From an uncultured Clostridia bacterium (GTDB lineage Bacteria; Bacillota; Clostridia; Oscillospirales; Ruminococcaceae), in NCBI GenBank assembly GCA_945835425.1, contig CAMAJC010000003.1, positions 1-20,007 on the forward strand: 20,007 nt of DNA, read 5' to 3'. The notes beneath the pieces are model-generated. The model did no database searches and was not told the DNA's origin. It saw only the letters and a program-made list of their open reading frames with translations. The translations under genes were made by a program, and so were the position numbers. Numbering within the stretch: the first letter of the stretch is position 1; the number at the start of each line of letters is the position of its first letter. Positions 8,124 to 14,821 of this stretch are shown here, one piece after another.

Positions 8124-9074
8124 TTAGAACTGGATGCCGTCCATGACTGCGCGGAGGCTGTCGGCGCTCTTGTGGAGCAGGGCGGTCTCCTCGTCGGTCA
8201 GCGGCGCGACGATCTTGCCTCTTACGCCGTCAGGGCCGATGATCGCCATGGTGGACAGGCAGATATCTTCAAGGCCGTATTCGCCGTGATGCATGGTGGA
8301 AACGGTCATGGTGGTGTCTGCGCCGGAGAAGATCGACTTGACGATATGGCAGACGGAGACGGCGACTGCATAGAAGGTAGCGCCTTTGCGGGCGATGATC
8401 TTGCCGCCGGACTTGCGGATGTAGTTTTCAACCTCTTCGTGGTTGAGGGCAGGGATCAGCTGCTTGTTGGTATCCGACAGGCAGTCCATATAGGAGTCGA
8501 TCGGGATGTTGGCGATGGTGCTCAGCGACCACGGAACAAAGGAAGAGTCGCCGTGCTCGCCGTAAACATAAGCATGGACATTCTGCAGGTTGATGGAGTA
8601 GTATTCAGCCAGTCTTGCGCGGAGACGGGCGGTATCCAGGATGGTGCCGGAACCGATGATATGGTTCTCGGGCAGGCCGGAACATTTATGGAAGGTATAG
8701 GTCAGGATGTCGACCGGGTTGGCGACGATGACATAAATAGCGTCGGGAGCGGCTTTGACGATGTTGGGGATGATGGACTTGGTGATGTTGACGTTGGTCT
8801 GCGCCAGGTCCAGACGGGACTGGCCGGGTTTTCTGGCCACGCCGGAGGTCAGGATAACGACGTCGGAGCCCTTGGCGTCCTCATAGGAGCCTGCGTAGAT
8901 CGAAATCGGGGGACAGAAGGAAACGCCCTGGCGGATATCCAGCGCCTCACCCAGAGATTTGGACTCATTGATGTCGATCATGACGACTTCAGTGGCGATA
9001 CCATTGACAGCCATCGTGTAGGCGATCGTTGCGCCAACGCTGCCGGCACCGATAATTGTTACTTTTTTGCCCAT
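8124..9074 (-). CDS. ldh: L-lactate/malate dehydrogenase family protein (annotated-style L-LDH; specificity uncertain)
   Basis: NAD-dependent 2-hydroxyacid dehydrogenase of the LDH/MDH superfamily, 316 residues. It has the Rossmann motif GAGSVG (9-14), specificity loop GVARKPGQSRLDL (78-90), NPVDILTY (119-126), D147/R150 and the active-site histidine H174 in GEHGDSS. GEHGD and KGATFY (230-235) are LDH-like. However, R81 occupies the position equivalent to Bacillus LDH Gln102, where arginine is the hallmark of malate dehydrogenase. The substrate may thus be oxaloacetate, pyruvate or both. ATG at 9074 is chosen because AGGAGG lies 8 bases upstream; the reading frame stays open for 63 codons further upstream, but that part lacks family similarity and overlaps the Rex-box leader. 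Located upstream of fumC. Confidence 0.9.
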   Translation of the reverse strand: MGKKVTIIGAGSVGATIAYTMAVNGIATEVVMIDINESKSLGEALDIRQGVSFCPPISIYAGSYEDAKGSDVVILTSGVARKPGQSRLDLAQTNVNITKSIIPNIVKAAPDAIYVIVANPVDILTYTFHKCSGLPENHIIGSGTILDTARLRARLAEYYSINLQNVHAYVYGEHGDSSFVPWSLSTIANIPIDSYMDCLSDTNKQLIPALNHEEVENYIRKSGGKIIARKGATFYAVAVSVCHIVKSIFSGADTTMTVSTMHHGEYGLEDICLSTMAIIGPDGVRGKIVAPLTDEETALLHKSADSLRAVMDGIQF

Positions 9075-9632
9075 AGTTGTTCCTCCTAGTTTTTGTCGTT
9101 GAGACATAATTTGAATGGGGACTTCCCCATAATCTGCCGCAAAGGATAAGCTCTGCCGCCCAAAAAGGCTTGGCAAAACATCCCGAAATTCTTTCGCCGT
9201 ACTGGGCTTTTTGGATGAAAGCGTGAAGATTGATAAGTTATTGACAATTAAGTCTGCACGCACTCCTGTCGTACGGCCGGAAAAGAGGGCCCTCCCGGGC
9301 GCTTCCTCATATATAAATATATCATATCTTGGGAAAGAAAAAAAGTCCCATTTTCAAAAAAGGATAGGTGCATAAAAGTAATAGCCTGTTATTGTTATTT
9401 TTGTAATACCTGATGACCTATTTCGCTATATATTGGTATTTTTGGACAAAATTCTGTGCCGTTTTGGACGAACTTTACCGCCTAATGTCTATATATTTTT
9501 GGCAAAAAAACGCATTTTTGGGAGAGATGCACAGTTTTATCCAGAAAAGTTTGGCGCGTGGTTCATCCTGCCCAAATTGTATGTCGCATTTTTATGGGGA
9601 AACGCTGATTTTGCCCGTTTGTGCGCTCCAGC
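9075..9632. other. Non-coding region: dehydrogenase leader and AT-rich spacer
   Basis: About 560 bases without a credible gene. The part next to the dehydrogenase (9075-9300) is a long leader holding the Rex-like box, a GC-rich GAGGGCCCTC palindrome near 9283-9292 and an 8-base complementary pair CCAAAAAG/CTTTTTGG that could fold around 9160-9214. The part at 9300-9530 is AT-rich, with TATGAT/TATATT stretches near 9310-9326 that could be the -10 region of the dehydrogenase promoter, though no good -35 is seen. Four TTTTGG-containing motifs recur between 9438 and 9522. Short open frames on the plus strand here have no recognisable content or good ribosome binding site. Confidence 0.6.
9230..9247 (-). 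promoter_or_regulatory. Candidate Rex operator (redox-sensing repressor box)
   Basis: The minus strand reads TTGTCAATAACTTATCAA. Against the Clostridia Rex consensus TTGTTAAnnnnTTAACAA, 12 of 14 specified bases match and the outer TTG...CAA and inner AA...TT are intact. It lies 155 bases before the dehydrogenase start. Rex is released from DNA when NADH/NAD+ is high, and ldh genes are classic Rex targets. I did not find a convincing promoter overlapping it, so its exact action is inferred. Confidence 0.65.
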
Positions 9633-9676
9633 AAAAAGACCCGTGAAACCGGAATGTCCGGTATGCACGGGTCTTT
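9633..9676 (-). terminator. Rho-independent terminator of the HTH-kinase gene
   Basis: A long stem AAAGACCCGTG / CACGGGTCTTT with an internal second stem (ACCGGA/TCCGGT) lies 20 bases after the stop of the HTH-kinase gene. In the minus reading it ends in TTTTT, making a strong terminator. The flanking A/T tracts also allow termination on the plus strand, although no plus-strand gene is seen. Confidence 0.88.
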
Positions 9677-9695
9677 CTCATATTAAACTGTTTAT

Positions 9696-10982
9696 TTATC
9701 CCTGACCTGCCGTTTCGGCTGCGACTTCCTGCGATGCTTTCCGAAGCTCCTCCACATGGGCGTCAAACCATTGCAGCAGCTTATGGGAGAGCCTTGCCTG
9801 CTGCAGATAGATAACCCGGTTCCTGGTCAGTGAATTGTAATATTGTCCATAGAAATCGCAGACGGCTGTAAAGTAGAAAAACATCGGTGCCATGTTTTCC
9901 AGGTCATAGGCGTTCAGTTTTCCTTCCTGCAAATATGTCCGCAGGAAATCTATAAAGTCCGCGATGTCGATTTCGCCGTTTACGCAAAGCGGCGATCCAT
10001 AGACATAAGACCGGATAATTTCCCAGACGACCGGATGGACGCAGGCCGTTGTCCAGTCGATCACGCTGTTGATGCGGTTTTCGCCGCAGATCAGCTGGGT
10101 GCTCATAAAATCGCCGTGGGTATTGGCGCAGGTAAACTGATCCACATCGAACTTATACGGCGGGAAATGCGCCAGAATCCGCATATTCGCGCGTATTTCC
10201 TCCGCGATTTGGGTATCGCCGTTTGCCAGCGCCTTTTGCAGGGTGTCCTGATATTTTTTCAGAGCGGCTTTAGGCGTTCGGTATTTGAAGAAATCCGCGC
10301 CGATGCCCGTAGGCAGCGCCGGGAAATCGGCCAACGCATTGTGTATCCGCGCAAGCATCTGCGCCGATTCATGCATCAGCCACCGGGGCGCCTGGTTATA
10401 GTCGTATACGGTCCCTTCGATAAAGCGCTGGACATGAAACCTTCTGCCGTTTTCGTCGACGGAAATCATGCCGCCCTGTTTATTGGGCACAAACCGGCAG
10501 ACGGGAATCCCTTTTTCCAAAAGGTGCGCGCACACTTCCGGCTCTGTCTCCGGGTGATTCATTTCATTTTCGCTGGCGTATTTGACGACGTATTTCTTCC
10601 CGCCGCCGGCAACAAAATAGGTCAGCGAACCGGCGCCGAAATCCGACATTTTGACACTGTCGGCGTCGATTCCATACAGCTTATAGATCCGCAGCTTCAG
10701 CTGTTCGATGGCCAGCTGCCTGACAAGGTCAATCCTTGTTTCATCCATTTTTTTAAGCAGCTCCATAATGGGGATGCGCTCGCCTGCCAGCAGTTCGTTC
10801 ACCGAGATGCCCAGCAGACTGCACAGCGGTTCCATATAAATAACGTCCGGCAGCCCTTTGCCGCACTCCCACTTTGAGATCGTCTTTTCACTCAGTTCCA
10901 GCCGGTTCGCCACTTCTTTCTGGGTATATCCCTTTTCCCTGCGCAGCATCGCGATAAATGCGCCGATTTTTTCCTGATTCAT
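9696..10982 (-). CDS. XRE-family HTH domain fused to aminoglycoside phosphotransferase-type kinase
   Basis: A 428-residue two-domain protein. Residues 6-62 form a Cro/C1-type helix-turn-helix (GYTQKEVANRLELSEKTISKWECGKGLPD). After a short helical linker (70-105), residues 110-400 form an APH/choline-kinase-like fold: nucleotide-side lysine K134 in YVVKYA, catalytic loop with H289-G-D291, and metal-binding IDW at 308-310. The usual HGDxxxxN asparagine is replaced by Q296. Family knowledge says such enzymes phosphorylate small molecules (aminoglycosides, macrolides, homoserine, sugars); the substrate here is unknown, and resistance should not be assumed. ATG at 10982 is chosen because the HTH starts there and a GGTGA site precedes it; the open frame extends 124 codons upstream through promoter and repeat DNA. 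It is a single-gene unit with its own terminator, perhaps self-regulating. Confidence 0.85.
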   Translation of the reverse strand: MNQEKIGAFIAMLRREKGYTQKEVANRLELSEKTISKWECGKGLPDVIYMEPLCSLLGISVNELLAGERIPIMELLKKMDETRIDLVRQLAIEQLKLRIYKLYGIDADSVKMSDFGAGSLTYFVAGGGKKYVVKYASENEMNHPETEPEVCAHLLEKGIPVCRFVPNKQGGMISVDENGRRFHVQRFIEGTVYDYNQAPRWLMHESAQMLARIHNALADFPALPTGIGADFFKYRTPKAALKKYQDTLQKALANGDTQIAEEIRANMRILAHFPPYKFDVDQFTCANTHGDFMSTQLICGENRINSVIDWTTACVHPVVWEIIRSYVYGSPLCVNGEIDIADFIDFLRTYLQEGKLNAYDLENMAPMFFYFTAVCDFYGQYYNSLTRNRVIYLQQARLSHKLLQWFDAHVEELRKASQEVAAETAGQG

Positions 10983-11013
10983 CAAATCACCGCCTGTCCG
11001 TCGTTTTTTCTTT

Positions 11014-11042
11014 ATTATATATCTTTCGCGGCCCAAAAGGAA
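11014..11042 (-). promoter_or_regulatory. Probable promoter of the HTH-kinase gene
   Basis: A perfect TATAAT (11014-11019 in minus reading) lies 32 bases before the kinase ATG. The -35 region 17 bases upstream (TTCCTT) is a poor match, which fits a promoter needing an activator or controlled by the HTH protein itself. The -10 call is from sequence; regulation is inference. Confidence 0.5.
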
Positions 11043-11090
11043 CCCACGCTCCGTAGAGTTACGTTTTTTCCGCCCACCCGCTGCATCCGA

Positions 11091-11134
11091 AAAAGCAGAT
11101 AAGCACGGCCGCATCATATGGTCGTGCTTATCTG
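11091..11134 (-). terminator. Terminator-like hairpin without an upstream gene
   Basis: CAGATAAGCACGGCC (11096-11110) pairs with the complementary run at 11120-11134, giving a 15-base stem with a single G-U, a 9-base loop, and GCTTTTTC following in the minus reading. That is a strong intrinsic terminator shape. The preceding minus-strand DNA back to the tRNA-Leu terminator holds only the inverted-repeat cluster, so it may end a small RNA or belong to the repeat element. Confidence 0.6.
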
Positions 11135-11203
11135 TCTGTTCAGTAGGAAAATGATATTGTGATTGTTTGTCGGTGAATCCGAACGCTGACACGCAAAGAC
11201 GTT

Positions 11204-11356
11204 GTGAAGTTTGCCGCCGGTGCGGCAAGTGAAGAAGTGAAGTATTGCGCTTTGCGCAAAGTGAAGTGAAGTGTGCCAAAAACTCTTGCGAAGCAAACTT
11301 CACCAGTGAAACGTCTTCACTTGCGAAGCAAACTTCACGTGCCGCAAGGCACACTT
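11204..11356. repeat. Cluster of nested TGAAGT/ACTTCA inverted repeats
   Basis: About 150 bases made of small modules bounded by GTGAAG or CTTCAC. The 19-mer CTTGCGAAGCAAACTTCAC occurs twice exactly (11285-11303 and 11320-11338, spaced 35 bases). AAGTGTGCC (11269-11277) is a perfect inverted match to GGCACACTT (11348-11356), enclosing both copies. Further hairpins include TTTGCGCAAA around 11251-11260 and GTGCC-GCAA-GGCAC at 11339-11352, which has a GNRA-type tetraloop. It has no gene-like open frame. It looks like a composite of intergenic palindromic units, possibly mobile, lying beside a tRNA gene. Confidence 0.7.
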
Positions 11357-11360
11357 AGTT

Positions 11361-11405
11361 CGAAAAAGCCCACATCCGTCCGTTGGACGAATGTGGGCTT
11401 TTTCG
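11361..11405 (-). terminator. Rho-independent terminator of tRNA-Leu
   Basis: Immediately after the encoded CCA of the tRNA, the minus strand has AAAAAGCCCACAT and its inverse ATGTGGGCTTTTT, with an additional inner CGTCC/GGACG pairing. This long stem ends in a run of T and is a textbook intrinsic terminator. It is nearly symmetrical, so it could also work on the opposite strand. Confidence 0.92.
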
Positions 11406-11488
11406 TGGTGCGGGCAACAGGACTCGAACCTGCACGCCGGAAGCATTGGTTCCTAAGACCAACGTGTCTGCCATTCCACCATGCCCGC
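11406..11488 (-). tRNA. tRNA-Leu (anticodon UAG)
   Basis: Class II tRNA of 83 bases including an encoded CCA end. The acceptor stem is GCGGGCA/TGCCCGC with discriminator A. The anticodon stem TTGGT/ACCAA holds the loop CTTAGGA, giving anticodon TAG. A 12-base variable arm (TGCTTCCGGCGT) and T arm GCAGG-TTCGAGT-CCTGT are typical of leucine tRNAs. It reads CUN codons. It has its own promoter upstream and terminator downstream, so it is a single-gene transcription unit. Confidence 0.97.
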
Positions 11489-11498
11489 GGATAGATTT

Positions 11499-11527
11499 AT
11501 GTTAGCATAAATGTGCGCAAAAGTCAA
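11499..11527 (-). promoter_or_regulatory. Promoter of tRNA-Leu (sigma-A type)
   Basis: Minus strand TTGACT, 17-base spacer, TAACAT, with transcription expected to begin just before the tRNA 5' end about 10 bases downstream. A perfect inverted repeat ATTTATG-ctaa-CATAAAT (11495-11512) overlaps the -10 box and may be incidental or an operator. Confidence 0.8.
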
Positions 11528-11540
11528 GGTGCGGACAAGG

Positions 11541-11564
11541 AAAACGGGGCAGGTTATCTGCCCC
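11541..11564 (-). terminator. Rho-independent terminator after ribF
   Basis: GGGGCAG-ATAAC-CTGCCCC followed by GTTTT on the minus strand, starting 8 bases after the ribF stop. It closes the rbfA-nrnA-truB-ribF transcription unit ahead of the tRNA-Leu promoter. Confidence 0.88.
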
Positions 11565-11572
11565 AAACATCC

Positions 11573-12490
11573 TTATATCAGCCCGCCCAGCAGCTCTTTT
11601 GCTTGCTGCGCGTTATACAGAACCGTTTCGGTCAGCTCCGCAAGGGACGCAAACTTCCTTTCACCCCGCAGGAATGCGTAATAGGAGAGGGTGATGTTTT
11701 TCCCGTACAGGTCGCCGTCGAAATCGAGGATATAGGTTTCCGCAGCGGGTGCATAGCCTTCTCCGACAGAGGGCTTGACGCCGATATCGGTCGCGCCGAC
11801 ATACCTTTTTCCGTCGATTTCCGCAATCGTCGCATAGACGCCGAAACGGGGGATCAGGTCTTCCGGCGAAAAGAGCTGGTTGATGGTCGGAAAGCCCAGT
11901 TTCCGGCCCAGATGCCGTCCATGGACGACCACCCCGTCCGTCATATACGGATATCCCAGCAGCCGGTTGGCCAGCGGAATATCGCCTTCCCGGAGAGCAG
12001 CCCGGATGCGGGTGGAGCTGACCGGCGCACCGTCGTCCAGCAGCGGCGGCACCACCTCAAACCGGATGCCCGCGTCCTTACAGTATCGCTGCAAGAGGGC
12101 GGTGTCTCCCGACGCGCCCTTGCCGAAATGAAAATCATCGCCGCAAAAGATGGCGCCCGCGTGCATGAAATTGCGCAGAATCCCGTTGAAGAAGCTTTCC
12201 GGCTCCATCGACATGATGCTGGAAAAAAGCGGCTCGAACATCACCTGCACGCCCAGTTCCTCCAGCTTTCTCACCTTGAGGGCAGGGGAGAGGATGCGGG
12301 CAAAATGCGGTTTGGTGATCAGGTCCTTCTGGTCGAACTGGAAGGTGAAGACCGCCGGGGTCAGGGTGCTTTCCGAGACCGCAGCCCGGATGACCGACTG
12401 ATGGCCTCTGTGCACGCCGTCAAAAAGCCCCAGGGCGACTGCCGTATCGGGCAGGTCGGAGCGCTTTTGTACCCGGTCGCAGATTCTCAT
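11573..12490 (-). CDS. ribF: Bifunctional riboflavin kinase / FAD synthetase
   Basis: Makes FMN from riboflavin and then FAD, supplying among others the flavoproteins FlxA and HdrA. In numbering from the upstream ATG, the N-terminal nucleotidyltransferase half has GLFDGVHRGHQ (23-33) and SSTRIRAAL (160-168). The C-terminal riboflavin kinase half has GRKLGFPTIN (197-206), DIGVKPSV (237-244, where NIG is more common) and catalytic E253 in AETYILDFDGDLYGK. About 305 residues, standard length. Two ATGs are possible: 12496, whose AAGGA site is only 3 bases away, and 12490, with 9-base spacing. I prefer 12490. The gene follows truB by about 39 bases, a widespread order in Firmicutes and other bacteria. 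Confidence 0.95.
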   Translation of the reverse strand: MRICDRVQKRSDLPDTAVALGLFDGVHRGHQSVIRAAVSESTLTPAVFTFQFDQKDLITKPHFARILSPALKVRKLEELGVQVMFEPLFSSIMSMEPESFFNGILRNFMHAGAIFCGDDFHFGKGASGDTALLQRYCKDAGIRFEVVPPLLDDGAPVSSTRIRAALREGDIPLANRLLGYPYMTDGVVVHGRHLGRKLGFPTINQLFSPEDLIPRFGVYATIAEIDGKRYVGATDIGVKPSVGEGYAPAAETYILDFDGDLYGKNITLSYYAFLRGERKFASLAELTETVLYNAQQAKELLGGLI

Positions 12491-12529
12491 CGTCATCAGT
12501 CCTTTCTGAAAAATGTACGTTAAACGGCC

Positions 12530-13453
12530 CTATCTGTCCATGAAGAATTTGACCAGCCGCAGCTCCTGCGTTTCAGGAAATCCTTGTCCCAGGCCGAGGA
12601 AAGCCCCGTCTGCGCCGAAAATCCGCCATGGCGTGCCGCAGTCCAGTTTATTTGCACCATAAATGCGCTTCAAATCCAGCCGCACGCCGTTAACAAACAT
12701 CCGCGTCTGTATTTCGTTCAGTTTCAGCGCCGGATAGGGTGCAAAAAGCCGTTCCGGCGAGAGGAGCCGCCCTTGCAGCTGTCCCGATTCCATCAGCTTT
12801 TCGGCTTCTTCCAGTGTAATGGCTTCCGCGAGAGAAAACCCGGCCGCCTCGGTTCGCCGCAGCCCGGACATGACGCATCCGGTCCCGAGAGCGGCGCCGA
12901 TATCGGCGCAGAGTGTGCGGATGTAAGTTCCTTTGGAACAGCTTACGTCCAGCTCTCCGGTGCCGGTCTTTTCATCATAACTTAACAGCTCCAGCCAGTA
13001 GATGGTGATTGGACGAGGCTGCCGCTCGACAGTCACGCCCTGCCTTGCCAGCTCATAGAGCCGCTTGCCGCCAACCGAGAGGGCAGAGTACATCGGCGGA
13101 ATCTGCATGATCTCGCCCCGGAAGCGCGGCAGAATATCGCGAACCGTCTGCTCATCCGGGTAAACTGCACCGGTTCTCTGAAGCGTCCCCCAGATATCCT
13201 CGGTGTCGCTGGTGACGCCGAGGGTGAAATGCGCCGTATAGCGCTTGTCCTGAATCGGCAGGATATCGCAGGCCTTGGTGGCCGGGCCGAAGAAGACCGG
13301 CAGCAGCCCTGTCGCCATGGGGTCGAGGGTGCCAGCATGGCCGATTTTGCGGGTATGGGTGATGCGCCGCAGCTTGGCCACGACGTCAAAGGAGGTAAAC
13401 TCCTGCGGCTTGTCGATGCAGAGGACGCCGGAGAGGGCTGTCTGTTCGCTCAC
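12530..13453 (-). CDS. truB: tRNA pseudouridine-55 synthase TruB
   Basis: Converts U55 in the T loop of elongator tRNAs to pseudouridine. It is 307 residues, normal for the family. The catalytic aspartate is D44 in GHAGTLDPMATG (38-49). Other family segments are RYTAHFTLG (71-79), QIPPMYSALSVGGKRLYELAR (start 117) and CSKGTYIRTL (172-181); a PUA-like C-terminal region covers about 240-305. The start is GTG at 13453, forming a GTGA overlap with the nrnA stop, so translation is probably coupled. GAGGAGATG in the nrnA end supplies the ribosome binding site. Confidence 0.97.
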   Translation of the reverse strand: MSEQTALSGVLCIDKPQEFTSFDVVAKLRRITHTRKIGHAGTLDPMATGLLPVFFGPATKACDILPIQDKRYTAHFTLGVTSDTEDIWGTLQRTGAVYPDEQTVRDILPRFRGEIMQIPPMYSALSVGGKRLYELARQGVTVERQPRPITIYWLELLSYDEKTGTGELDVSCSKGTYIRTLCADIGAALGTGCVMSGLRRTEAAGFSLAEAITLEEAEKLMESGQLQGRLLSPERLFAPYPALKLNEIQTRMFVNGVRLDLKRIYGANKLDCGTPWRIFGADGAFLGLGQGFPETQELRLVKFFMDR

Positions 13454-14400
13454 GCCATCTCCTCCCGGACTGCCGCCGCCAGCTTTTCGCGGATCACAGC
13501 AGGAGATAAGCCCTCAAACTGGCACCCGGCCGCTCTTGCGTGTCCGCCGCCGCCGAAGTTGCCGCAAATACGGGAAGCGTCCAGCGTCTCGCCTGTGCGG
13601 ACCGAGACTTTGAATTCATTTTCGCCGCGCTGCTTGATGGTAATACCCGCCTCAACACCGGCGATCTTGCGGGGAAGGGCAGTGATCGCGTCCAGCTCTG
13701 TTTCCCGCACGCCGGTCTTTTCCAGCATATCCGACGTGATGGTCAAAACGGCGATCTTTCCGTCCTCCGACAGCCAGAGCTGCTCCAGCGCCAGCTGTTC
13801 CAGCTTCAGCTCGGGGAAAGTCTTGGTGTCGAACATCACCTTGTTGATGGTCACATAATCGGCGCCTGCCTCGATCATCTCCGCCGCGATCCGGTGGGTG
13901 CGGGGAGAAGTGTTGGAAAACTTGAAGCAGCCGGTGTCGGTTGCAGCGCCGGTGTAGATGCAGTCGGCGATCTCCTTTGTAACCGGGCAGCCCATTTCGC
14001 CCAGCAGCTCCCAGATGATCTCGCAGCAGGAGGCGCTATGCTCCTCCAGACAAAGAGTCTGCGCAAACTGCTTATGGGTGGGATGATGATCGATCGACAG
14101 CGCGATGGGACGATTGTTCAGCATCTCTTCCGTCCGACTGCCCAGCAGCGCCGGGTCGGCCACATCGACCGAAACGATATGCTCCGGCGCAAAATCCGGC
14201 GTTTCCGGGAGCAGATAAGAAAACTTTTCCGGGAACGCGTCATGGCAGAAAATCTTTGCCTGCCGTCCCATGTTCAGATAAGCCCGGCAGAGAGCCGCGG
14301 CGCTGCCGATGGTGTCGCCGTCGGGGTTGCGGTGGCAAAGGATCAGCACGCGGTCAAAGGAAAGCAGCATTGCGGCTGCCGCTTGCAACGTTACACGCAT
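13450..14400 (-). CDS. nrnA: DHH-DHHA1 phosphoesterase, NrnA-like (oligoribonuclease / pAp phosphatase)
   Basis: Predicted Mn-dependent phosphoesterase degrading 2- to 5-mer RNA, and possibly pAp or cyclic dinucleotide products, in the cytoplasm. It is 316 residues. DHH-domain motifs are HRNPDGD (23-29), D79 in VDVADP, the signature DHH at 104-106, and D155 in TDTG. The DHHA1 domain ends with GGGGHARAAG (283-292), the substrate-binding glycine loop. All metal ligands appear intact. AAAGG precedes the ATG. It overlaps truB by four bases and follows rbfA by 18 bases; the rbfA-nrnA-truB-ribF order is common in Clostridia and Bacilli. Confidence 0.93.
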   Translation of the reverse strand: MRVTLQAAAAMLLSFDRVLILCHRNPDGDTIGSAAALCRAYLNMGRQAKIFCHDAFPEKFSYLLPETPDFAPEHIVSVDVADPALLGSRTEEMLNNRPIALSIDHHPTHKQFAQTLCLEEHSASCCEIIWELLGEMGCPVTKEIADCIYTGAATDTGCFKFSNTSPRTHRIAAEMIEAGADYVTINKVMFDTKTFPELKLEQLALEQLWLSEDGKIAVLTITSDMLEKTGVRETELDAITALPRKIAGVEAGITIKQRGENEFKVSVRTGETLDASRICGNFGGGGHARAAGCQFEGLSPAVIREKLAAAVREEMA

Positions 14401-14418
14401 AATATGCCGCCTTTCTGT

Positions 14419-14805
14419 TTATTCTTCGTCCGTTTCCGGTTCATCCGCTGCATCCTCGACCCGCTTGTCGGCGATCTTGTGGAGCAGCTCGTTGATATGG
14501 GCGCTGTAGGCGATGGAGAAGTCGGCGATGAAATGCAGCTCCGGGCATTTGCGCAGATGGAGCCGTCCGCCGATCTCTTTCCGCAGATATCCGCTGGCGG
14601 AGGTCAGTCCTTTGACGGTCTCTTTCGTCGCTGCTTCGCCCTCCAGCGCGCTCACATGCACCTTGCAGTGGGAGCCGTCCGGAGAGATTTCGCAGCGCAG
14701 GATGCTGGTCATCGGCGAGATGCGCGGGTCTTTTAAATCCCGCAGCAGTGCGGACAACTCCCGCTTGATATCCTCAGAGAGCCGTCCAATACGGTAATTC
14801 GGCAT
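14419..14805 (-). CDS. rbfA: 30S ribosome-binding factor A
   Basis: Late maturation factor of the small ribosomal subunit, a single KH-like domain binding near 16S rRNA helix 1. It is 128 residues. Family features are the start MPNYRIGRLSEDIKRELS, KDPR at 25-28, and the C-terminal RLHLRKCPELHFIAD region (81-95), followed by an acidic tail (DAADEPETDEE). AAGGAT lies 9 bases before the ATG. It is normally close behind infB, but here the two are separated by 664 bases of repeat-rich non-coding DNA, so rbfA-nrnA-truB-ribF may have its own promoter. Confidence 0.95.
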   Translation of the reverse strand: MPNYRIGRLSEDIKRELSALLRDLKDPRISPMTSILRCEISPDGSHCKVHVSALEGEAATKETVKGLTSASGYLRKEIGGRLHLRKCPELHFIADFSIAYSAHINELLHKIADKRVEDAADEPETDEE

Positions 14806-14821
14806 TCTATCTATCCTTTCC

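Noticed and set aside
9075..9263. 63-residue N-terminal extension of the dehydrogenase
   Set aside because: The Rossmann start MGKKVTIIGAGSVG with AGGAGG upstream marks the true beginning; the extension would cover the Rex-like box and is unlike the family.
9413..9705. Two overlapping small plus-strand open frames (77 and 90 codons) in the AT-rich spacer
   Set aside because: They overlap each other in different frames, run into a terminator hairpin, lack a ribosome binding site, and their translations have no recognisable domain.
10983..11354. 124-residue N-terminal extension of the HTH-kinase protein
   Set aside because: It passes through the TATAAT promoter, a terminator hairpin and the repeat cluster; the helix-turn-helix begins right after the chosen ATG.
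11204..11356. CRISPR array
   Set aside because: The only exact repeats are two 19-mers inside inverted-repeat modules, with no regular repeat-spacer pattern and no cas genes.
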